From a virus: a stretch of 35,012 bases of DNA. The position numbers were made by a program, and so were the translations under genes. The notes beneath the pieces are model-generated. The model did no database searches. It had not been told where the DNA came from and saw only the letters and a list, made by a program, of their open reading frames with translations. Positions 30,337-35,012 of the stretch are shown piece by piece (positions within the stretch are counted from its first letter, which is position 1; the number at the start of each line of letters is the position of its first letter). The DNA is taken from positions 1-35,012 of the IMG/VR virus record IMGVR_UViG_3300030406_003319, one strand, 5' to 3'.

Positions 30337-31647
30337 TTACCAATCTATTACTCCGGCCATTCTCTGTTTAATAGGAAATAAGTTTACAATCATGTAACGC
30401 ATGGCATCGTTGATGTGATCATATACGCCATCTTTTAATGGCTCTTCTTTGATGGATTGCTCTGCTCTATTCTCAGGATATCTGTAATTTTCATAGCTTG
30501 CAATTGAGCCTTTGCACTTATCTGACACAAAGAAGTGCGTATCGCCATTTGCATCTTCAAACCATCTACGCATATGTGATACGCCATTTACCACATTGCG
30601 CGTCATAGCATCTTTTCTAAATCGTATGCGCATACCTTTGCGCCAAAATATCTGTATATCGCTCATTCCGGACTGGCTATTTCTACCACCACCGGCCGGG
30701 TCGCCAAAATACCCAGCAATCTGATATGGCTTTTTACGGACCATATTCGCAAGGTCTTCTGTCTTGATATTCTCTACCATTGCTATTTCGTCAATCTGAT
30801 AGATAGTTGGTAATCCTTTTGACTTAAAATCGATTTGAGCGAAAACAACGGCAGGCTTGCGGAAACCGAAGTCGATCGAGCAGTATGTTGGCAAACTGGG
30901 ATTGTATTTAAGGTCTTTGCGTACTTGAACAGTGGAGTCAAATGGGTAGACCTTACCGGAAAATGAGGTAAATTGAGCTTCGTACTCTTGTAAGAATGTT
31001 TCATTGGTTAATTCCTTTTTTAAATCTTCCGGGTTGTCTTTAAAAAATGGTGACTCACTACTTGGGTGTTGCCAACTTTCCCAGTCAGGATAGTTTGAAT
31101 CACTACCTCTTTCCCATAATTTATGCCACCAATTATAACCACGTGGTGTAGACACCATCAAGCACCAACCTTGTCTATCTGATAGCGTTGGTCTGAGATA
31201 CTGCTCCCATATCAATTTATTTGGCATTGCTGCAGCTTCGTCTATTACTAAATAATCCACGCCTTCTCCGATTAAACTTTCCGGAGAATCTGCTGACTTG
31301 ACCGATAGCTCAGAGTTTAACCCGGCAAGTTTCATGTAATACAAATCGCCATTAACTTCTTTTTTGTTTTCAATAGGCAATTTGAGTTTTACCATAATGT
31401 CTTCTTTGATGATACGTGCAATCTTTTGTGATAGGTTGTAGCTTGGTGATACTATCCAGCCACGAGTGTTTGGCGTAAGTAGCCAAGGAAGTATCTCGTA
31501 TGCAGCGGAGTAAGATTTACCACTGCGCCTGCCTTGGCAGTTGATGCGAAAGCGAGCTTTGGAATTGTGTATGTTAAGCTGTTGCGGAATCGGTTGGTAT
31601 CCCACCAGCTTCCACAATTTCTCTTTGTTGACTATCTGTTTGATCAT
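30337..31647 (-). CDS. terL: Terminase large subunit
   Basis: ATP-driven packaging motor and nuclease. The 436 residues show Walker A QGRRSGKS (38-45), Walker B YLVIDEA (132-138), the coupling motif VSTPRG (165-170) and nuclease acidic residues at SIDFGF (D259), FGDPAG (D316) and DHINDAM (D410, D414). The N-terminal G-Y-Q-P-I-P-Q-Q motif supports the start, although it overlaps the end of the small subunit gene by 74 bp. Confidence 0.96.
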   Translation of the reverse strand: MIKQIVNKEKLWKLVGYQPIPQQLNIHNSKARFRINCQGRRSGKSYSAAYEILPWLLTPNTRGWIVSPSYNLSQKIARIIKEDIMVKLKLPIENKKEVNGDLYYMKLAGLNSELSVKSADSPESLIGEGVDYLVIDEAAAMPNKLIWEQYLRPTLSDRQGWCLMVSTPRGYNWWHKLWERGSDSNYPDWESWQHPSSESPFFKDNPEDLKKELTNETFLQEYEAQFTSFSGKVYPFDSTVQVRKDLKYNPSLPTYCSIDFGFRKPAVVFAQIDFKSKGLPTIYQIDEIAMVENIKTEDLANMVRKKPYQIAGYFGDPAGGGRNSQSGMSDIQIFWRKGMRIRFRKDAMTRNVVNGVSHMRRWFEDANGDTHFFVSDKCKGSIASYENYRYPENRAEQSIKEEPLKDGVYDHINDAMRYMIVNLFPIKQRMAGVIDW

Positions 31648-31969
31648 CCATCGGGTTACCTTGAAACCCCACTTCTTTTAGCACTAACTCCAGGTTGTTT
31701 GTGTGGTCCACTTGAGACTTGTCCGTTTGGTTTAAGTAATTCTTACCTAAGAATATGAGCAATGCCGTGTTGCCTTGGCCGGCGTGCTTCCATTGGAGCT
31801 GACGCAGAGATAGTTTCATCTCTTCTTTGCCTTGCTCGTATTCTGCTTTGTACTTCTTGCGTATTACTGCTTCATTAACAGCAAAGTATTTACCTATTTC
31901 TAGGTAGGTGCAACCAAAACTGGCAAGCATCTTGACTTTATCCGGGTCTATATCTGCTTTTTTTCCCAT
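31574..31969 (-). CDS. terS: Terminase small subunit
   Basis: Recognises the packaging site and loads the large subunit. From ATG 31969 the 131 residues give a helix-turn-helix-like N terminus (D-K-V-K-M-L-A-S-F-G-C-T-Y-L-E-I-G-K-Y-F), a helical oligomerisation region (L-S-L-R-Q-L-Q-W-K-H-A-G) and the frequent A-L-L-I-F-L-G-K-N-Y-L segment. The open frame reaches 32152, but that extension lies inside the upstream gene and is not protein-like. The C-terminal tail, coded also by the start of terL, is polar. Confidence 0.85.
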   Translation of the reverse strand: MGKKADIDPDKVKMLASFGCTYLEIGKYFAVNEAVIRKKYKAEYEQGKEEMKLSLRQLQWKHAGQGNTALLIFLGKNYLNQTDKSQVDHTNNLELVLKEVGFQGNPMDDQTDSQQREIVEAGGIPTDSATA

Positions 31970-31973
31970 ATAC

Positions 31974-32294
31974 TTATAGTTTATTCGGCGACACGAAGAG
32001 CTTGCTACATTTAGCCATGGTCCGTAGCCAGTAAGTCTTTGCACTGCTTTCGCTGATGCCGAGCGCGTCAGCAATAATCGGAAATGTGTGTTGTTGTATG
32101 CGCATGCTAAAGACTTCGCGTTCGCGTGGTGATAGCTCATCGTAAAGATCATGCGCTGATGTTTGCAGCCATCTCATGTCAGGTGCGATAAAACCGCTTT
32201 GGAATATGGCCATCTTTTTAGCGTAATCTTTTGCGCGAGTGATGGCACTAACTAAGCGTTCCGCATCTTCGTCTGTTAGTTCTACCCAATCCAT
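31974..32294 (-). CDS. Sigma-70 region-4-like / late transcription regulator
   Basis: The 106 residues end in a clear helix-turn-helix: L-S-P-R-E-R-E-V-F-S-M-R-I, then I-I-A-D-A-L-G-I-S-E-S-S-A-K-T-Y-W-L. This matches region 4 of sigma factors and related phage regulators (ArpU- or LuxR-type). It is the first gene of the late operon and next to an operator-like site, so it may activate late or lysis genes. It lacks region 2, so it would need host RNA polymerase holoenzyme or act as a plain DNA-binding protein. ATG 32294 is chosen; a TTG-initiated extension to 32411 is unlikely. Confidence 0.75.
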   Translation of the reverse strand: MDWVELTDEDAERLVSAITRAKDYAKKMAIFQSGFIAPDMRWLQTSAHDLYDELSPREREVFSMRIQQHTFPIIADALGISESSAKTYWLRTMAKCSKLFVSPNKL

Positions 32295-32318
32295 GTGGTG
32301 GAATGTAAACAGTGCAGA

Positions 32319-32328
32319 GTGTTCACAA
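32319..32328. promoter_or_regulatory. Operator-like site GTGTTCACAA upstream of the late operon
   Basis: It carries the TGTTCACA core (32320-32327) 25 bp before the first late gene. On the minus strand TTGTGA inside it could serve as a -35 for a leftward promoter, but the matching -10 (TACATT after 15 bases) is poor. Confidence 0.5.
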
Positions 32329-32409
32329 AAAGAAAAAAAATTTTTAGGGAGTGACTTCGTGGAAATCAAAAAGTCGGCCTTGCTGCACTGTCCAGTCAAA
32401 GAATGCAAC

Positions 32410-32431
32410 AAAAAAACGGATTATAAATCCG
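32410..32431 (-). terminator. Leftward rho-independent terminator
   Basis: On the minus strand CGGATT, loop TAT and AATCCG form a perfect 6-bp stem followed by seven T (32416-32410). It lies between the divergent operons, upstream of the late genes. It either blocks antisense transcripts from the right or acts as an attenuator in a late leader, in which case an antitermination step would be required. Confidence 0.6.
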
Positions 32432-32525
32432 CGACCTATCGAGAGTAAACTCCAATATGTAACACAAACTATTACAAACTAGGTCCGGCCGTCCGGTGTC
32501 TATTTTGTATTGATTGGACTTGAAA

Positions 32526-32554
32526 TTGCTTTATAAATATTGTTCACAAATAAT
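32526..32554 (+). promoter_or_regulatory. Candidate promoter of the rightward accessory operon
   Basis: TTGCTT (32526-32531), a 17-base spacer and AATAAT (32549-32554), with the operator-like core TGTTCACA (32541-32548) inside the spacer, the same geometry as the integrase promoter. The leader to ATG 32621 would be about 60 bases. Confidence 0.5.
32540..32549. promoter_or_regulatory. Operator-like site TTGTTCACAA
   Basis: Nearly identical to the site in the integrase promoter (9109-9120) and placed at the same point of a promoter spacer. This is the strongest hint that one regulator controls both units. Confidence 0.55.
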
Positions 32555-32620
32555 TAGTAATTGTAAAATATTATCAATAAATTATAGCATATTAATTAAC
32601 AAACTGTGAGAGGTTAGAAC

Positions 32621-33307
32621 ATGAATAAGTATATTACACATTTATCAAGAGTTTCAAGTAATAGCAAAGTTGGACCAATACCGGTTAGTACTACCGAGGC
32701 GTCAACGTGTCCGCCGTCCTGCCCATTTATTAACGCCGGTTGTTATGCTAAAACCGGGCCGGTTTCATGGCATTGGAAAAAGGTTACTAACGGTTTACGC
32801 GGTGACACGTTCAAAGAGTTTTTATCTAAGATAAAAGCTTTACCAAAAGGTCAATTGTGGCGTCATAACCAAGCCGGTGACTTACCCGGAAACAATGAAC
32901 GTTTAGACGGTGACGCATGCGAAGAGTTAACCAAGGCCAACAAAGGAAAGCGCGGTTTTACATATACTCATTACGATCCAAAAAAACACGGTAACGGCGT
33001 TATAATTAAAGCAATGAACAAAGCCGGTTTCACTGTGAATCTATCCGGTAATAGCATTGATGAAGCTATAGAACTAAGCAAGTTAAACGTTGGCCCGGTT
33101 GTATCTGTTGCAGATAGTGAAACTAAAGGCGCGTTTAAAAAAGGCGGTAAGCAGTTCGTACAATGTCCGGCAACCGCAGAAAACAACAACGTAAGTTGTG
33201 CAACCTGCCAACTATGCGAGGTTAAAACACGCAAGTCAATTGTATATTTTCCGGCGCACGGAACACAAAAGAAAACAGTCAATAACATATTAAATAAGAG
33301 AGGTTAA
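32621..33307 (+). CDS. DUF7227-like cysteine-rich phage protein
   Basis: A 228-residue protein with the pattern I associate with DUF7227: G-P-I-P-V-S-T-T-E-A-S-T-C-P-P-S-C-P-F, then G-C-Y-A, W-H-W, L-W-R-H-N-Q-A-G-D-L-P-G, and a C-terminal cluster with C-P-A-T-A, V-S-C-A-T-C-Q-L-C. The Cys pattern (CxxxC then GCYA) recalls phage Gp37/Gp68-type proteins with Fe-S-like clusters, but no activity is known to me. It is the first and largest gene of the accessory operon, with leader GAGAGGTTAGAA (32608-32619). Confidence 0.75.
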   Translation: MNKYITHLSRVSSNSKVGPIPVSTTEASTCPPSCPFINAGCYAKTGPVSWHWKKVTNGLRGDTFKEFLSKIKALPKGQLWRHNQAGDLPGNNERLDGDACEELTKANKGKRGFTYTHYDPKKHGNGVIIKAMNKAGFTVNLSGNSIDEAIELSKLNVGPVVSVADSETKGAFKKGGKQFVQCPATAENNNVSCATCQLCEVKTRKSIVYFPAHGTQKKTVNNILNKRG

Positions 33308-33310
33308 AAC

Positions 33311-33493
33311 ATGAGTACTTTTAATGATAAAGAATGGCAAGAGTTATCAGAACTAGGACACAAGATTATTATTGATTTAAGCACAAACCCAAACGGTGAC
33401 GGCGTGCCGGGCCGGAATAGCAGGTTTCAAGCAATATCAAACATGATCAAATATTTAAGATTGCATAATTTGGAGGTTAAAAAAAATGGATAG
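33311..33493 (+). CDS. Small hypothetical protein, 60 aa
   Basis: A soluble, mostly helical protein (W-Q-E-L-S-E-L-G-H-K-I-I-I-D-L) with a polar loop N-P-N-G-D-G-V-P-G-R-N and a second helix. Unrecognised. The leader AGAGAGGTTAAAAC immediately precedes the ATG. The next gene overlaps its end by 8 bp. Confidence 0.75.
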   Translation: MSTFNDKEWQELSELGHKIIIDLSTNPNGDGVPGRNSRFQAISNMIKYLRLHNLEVKKNG

Positions 33494-33617
33494 TATAATA
33501 TTAACTATTATTATTATTGCGCTTTATGTGAGACTTTACCACGTAAAGCAAGAGCGCAACCAATATAAAAATACATTAATTCAAAACAAACAAAGAGAGG
33601 TTAAAAATGAAAAATAA
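33486..33617 (+). CDS. Small single-span membrane protein, 43 aa
   Basis: A frame starting at ATG 33486 with the strong ribosome binding site GGAGG, overlapping genes on both sides (8 and 11 bp). Residues 4-15 form a hydrophobic helix (I-I-L-T-I-I-I-I-A-L-Y-V), followed by a basic, polar tail (V-K-Q-E-R-N-Q-Y-K). It lies in the accessory operon far from the lysis block, so membrane-linked exclusion or host takeover is possible; function unknown. Confidence 0.75.
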   Translation: MDSIILTIIIIALYVRLYHVKQERNQYKNTLIQNKQREVKNEK

Positions 33618-34140
33618 AAGCACTGCAACCAAGTTCCTAGAATATATAGAGCGCAACCCAAAACTGCGTTATAAACAAATGCAACAATTTTTTTGGCGTA
33701 ACAAATACCCAAATAAACCGCTTGCGGATATGTCTAGAGGTTATTATTGTACAAATATTCAAGCATTGATTTATAAAGGCCATATAGCAAAAGATAAAAA
33801 TAAACTATATAGTCTTACAAAGTCCGGCAAGCAGTACCAAAAAACGCCATATGCAGAAACTAATGAAGCTAAAATAGCTATGAAAGCAGTTGAAAATTAT
33901 AAACGAGGAATGCAAGATTTGCATCAATGGCATTTACAAAGAGCGGATGCGCGCGGACATATTGAAACTATTGGTGAACTTAAAGCGCTTTTAAATGAAT
34001 TTGACAATCATTATAAAATAGAGGTTGCAATTGACCCGGAAATAAACGCAGTTGGACCAATAGCAACTCAAGTTTGTGAAGATCAGGACGGTTTTAGGCG
34101 CTTAATTACATTGTTTCCAACTCATACAAGGCCGGTTTAA
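33607..34140 (+). CDS. Winged-helix-like DNA-binding protein candidate
   Basis: The first 80 residues of this 177-residue protein look like a winged helix: A-T-K-F-L-E-Y-I-E-R-N-P-K-L-R-Y-K-Q, then Y-Y-C-T-N-I-Q-A-L-I-Y-K-G-H-I and a wing-like K-L-Y-S-L-T-K-S-G-K. The remainder has a helix with L-H-Q-W-H-L-Q-R and a beta-rich end (Y-K-I-E-V-A-I-D-P). It could be a second regulator of the phage. Leader AGAGAGGTTAAAA. Confidence 0.6.
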   Translation: MKNKSTATKFLEYIERNPKLRYKQMQQFFWRNKYPNKPLADMSRGYYCTNIQALIYKGHIAKDKNKLYSLTKSGKQYQKTPYAETNEAKIAMKAVENYKRGMQDLHQWHLQRADARGHIETIGELKALLNEFDNHYKIEVAIDPEINAVGPIATQVCEDQDGFRRLITLFPTHTRPV

Positions 34141-34202
34141 TGAATGACTTTATTATACTAATTGTTTTCATAATAATTGCGTATTTATTAGACCCGGATT
34201 AA
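34140..34202 (+). CDS. Membrane microprotein, 20 aa
   Basis: It starts in a TAATG overlap with the gene before, encodes M-N-D-F followed by about 13 hydrophobic residues (I-I-L-I-V-F-I-I-I-A-Y-L-L) and ends D-P-D. A single membrane span fills nearly the whole peptide. Translational coupling and composition argue for a real gene; the length makes it uncertain. It lies just before the ribozyme-like element. Confidence 0.5.
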   Translation: MNDFIILIVFIIIAYLLDPD

Positions 34203-34210
34203 ATACGCGC

Positions 34211-34285
34211 TTTTGTTATACCGATGAAGCCTTAAGGCAGAAACTGGTGTAGATTAATCCGATCCGCGCCAGTCTATAACTAAAA
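34211..34285 (+). ncRNA. Candidate type I hammerhead ribozyme
   Basis: Stem I is GTTATA (34215-34220) with TATAAC (34275-34280), extendable by TTTT/AAAA across a bulge. The core CCGATGA (34221-34227) follows, then stem II GCC/GGC with loop TTAA (34229-34238), GAAA (34240-34243), stem III ACTGGTG (34243-34249) with CGCCAGT (34267-34273), and cleavage triplet GTC (34272-34274). A15.1-U16.1 and the GUC fall in register. Deviations are C for U at core position 4 and an A-A mismatch (34228, 34239) at the base of stem II. Cleavage after 34274 would cut the operon message 27 bases before ATG 34302. Activity is unproven. Confidence 0.6.
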
Positions 34286-34301
34286 TAAGAGAGGTTAAAA
34301 C

Positions 34302-34697
34302 ATGTATAAAGAATATCAAGACGGTAAAATTACGTACCGCGAAGCATGCCAAGAGCGCTTCAAACATGCGAAAGAATATCAAAAGAAAAGTACATTTGAT
34401 ATTTTTGAAAGCTTAGATATGTTTGATAGTTCATATTTAAATGACGTTTGTCCATCATTTATGCTAAATTGCAATGATGGCCAAGTAAAGCAAGAAAATG
34501 ATCTGCGCTTTTGGATTGCAAATAGTACTTTTGATAATATGGACCAAGAGCAATATAACACGCATATGATATATTTAAGCGGTGTAAGTGGTGAAAATGT
34601 TTTATTATTTGAAACTACAGATATAAATATTTTTTATAGTGTTATCAAAAGCAATTTTGAAATATTTGAAGCAATGCAAAAAGAGGTTAGAAAATGA
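34302..34697 (+). CDS. Hypothetical protein, 131 aa
   Basis: An acidic, soluble protein rich in Asp, Glu, Phe and Tyr (S-T-F-D-I-F-E-S-L-D-M-F-D-S-S-Y), with basic residues only in the first 30. Not recognised. Charge and size are compatible with a DNA-mimic or inhibitor protein, but that is speculation. Its leader AGAGAGGTTAAAAC lies directly after the ribozyme-like element, so its message may have a ribozyme-made 5' end. The next gene overlaps it by 4 bp. Confidence 0.75.
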   Translation: MYKEYQDGKITYREACQERFKHAKEYQKKSTFDIFESLDMFDSSYLNDVCPSFMLNCNDGQVKQENDLRFWIANSTFDNMDQEQYNTHMIYLSGVSGENVLLFETTDINIFYSVIKSNFEIFEAMQKEVRK

Positions 34698-34921
34698 ATA
34701 ATAAAATAAGTATAAGAAATTGCGGTCAATATATTGTGCAATTTAACAAAAAGCATAAAAATGTTTTATGGATTAAAGACACTAAAAACAATAAAACAAT
34801 ATATATAGATGATAGCACACTAGAGCAATTAATTTTTATACATAAAAATAACGTAATTAATGCTAATGATGACGGCTTAATTTATGCATGTGAGCAAGGT
34901 ACGCAAAAAGTAAGAACCTAA
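34694..34921 (+). CDS. Small hypothetical protein, 75 aa
   Basis: Alpha/beta, Asn/Lys-rich (I-R-N-C-G-Q-Y-I-V-Q-F-N-K-K-H-K, then V-L-W-I-K-D and I-Y-I-D-D-S-T-L-E-Q-L). Unrecognised. It is the last gene of the rightward operon; its stop lies in the terminal repeat, directly before the terminator. Leader AGAGGTTAGAA (34682-34692) lies inside the preceding gene. Confidence 0.75.
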   Translation: MNNKISIRNCGQYIVQFNKKHKNVLWIKDTKNNKTIYIDDSTLEQLIFIHKNNVINANDDGLIYACEQGTQKVRT

Positions 34922-35011
34922 AACCTCATTCACAAAAAAGGCCCGGATTTATTCCGGGTTTTTTTTTGCTCAAAATGTTACATGAATTTGACTTTTAAAA
35001 ATGTCAAAACC
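34914..35011. repeat. Right copy of the 98-bp terminal direct repeat
   Basis: Identical to 1-98. Base 35012 (a) disagrees with base 99 (t), so the final base may be an assembly edge error. Confidence 0.9.
34934..34967 (+). terminator. Terminator of the rightward operon (repeat copy)
   Basis: The same hairpin as at 21-54. It lies 13 bases after the stop codon at 34921 and is followed by a T run, so it ends the accessory transcript. Confidence 0.85.
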
Positions 35012-35012
35012 A

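Larger units (their letters stand above)
32295..32620. other. 326-bp divergent control region
   Basis: No gene seen. It holds an operator-like site (32319-32328), an A-rich tract (32329-32345), a leftward terminator-like hairpin (32410-32431), a TCCGG direct repeat near 32484-32497, the candidate rightward promoter with a second operator-like site (32526-32554), and a very AT-rich leader before ATG 32621. Confidence 0.8.

Noticed and set aside
32295-32411. N-terminal extension of the sigma-like regulator starting at TTG 32411
   Set aside because: It would run through the operator-like site and A-rich control region, and the extra residues do not resemble the family. ATG 32294 starts where the conserved protein begins.

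Overview
The window looks like the complete genome of a temperate, siphovirus-like bacteriophage. The first 98 bases (1-98) recur exactly at 34914-35011, so the molecule closes into a circle of about 34,913 bp; the last base (35012) is the only one that disagrees. The DNA is AT-rich. The mix of LamG-domain fibre, short arginine/lysine-rich virion-type proteins, a DUF6321-like protein and a DUF7227-like protein is what I know from uncultured marine siphophages. The host cannot be named from the sequence. I found no tRNA gene, CRISPR array or insertion sequence.

Layout. (1) 1-490: a bidirectional terminator, a small cysteine-rich ORF and a nested inverted-repeat/iteron element beside the primase-helicase gene. 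(2) 490-9052, leftward: replication and DNA modification genes. These are a primase-helicase, four PD-(D/E)XK nuclease-fold proteins, a C5-cytosine methyltransferase, an SPPW-type amino-methyltransferase, a PAPS-reductase-like protein and an ssDNA-binding-like protein. At the head sits a 68-residue Cro/XRE-type regulator. (3) 9053-9152: a switch region with two copies of an operator-like motif, then the tyrosine integrase, rightward. (4) 10249-32294, leftward: one long, tightly packed late operon. In transcription order it encodes a sigma-region-4-like regulator, TerS, TerL, portal, head morphogenesis and neck proteins, scaffold, major capsid, decoration candidate, LamG fibre, a lysis and small-membrane-protein block, connector and tail terminator candidates, tail tube, frameshifted tail chaperones, tape measure, tail hub, and two paralogous tail-tip proteins. 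(5) 32295-32620: a 326-bp control region. (6) 32621-34921, rightward: an accessory operon of small genes, several introduced by a GAGAGGTTA-type leader.

How the parts may work together. The 8-mer TGTTCACA occurs six times, as far as I can see by eye, all in or at non-coding control regions: next to the regulator and integrase, in the spacer of the candidate promoter of the rightward operon, upstream of the late operon, and twice beside the iteron element. A single small HTH protein could therefore coordinate all transcription units. Two structured RNA candidates stand out. One is a near-canonical type I hammerhead ribozyme at 34211-34285 in the rightward operon. The other is a three-way-junction-like leader at 8762-8841, whose hairpin carries the complement of the ribosome binding sites of the integrase and the rightward genes. 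Both are inferences from sequence and need a covariance search and experiment.

Limits: product names rest on motifs I can read by eye, with no database search. Several structural assignments rely mainly on gene order.
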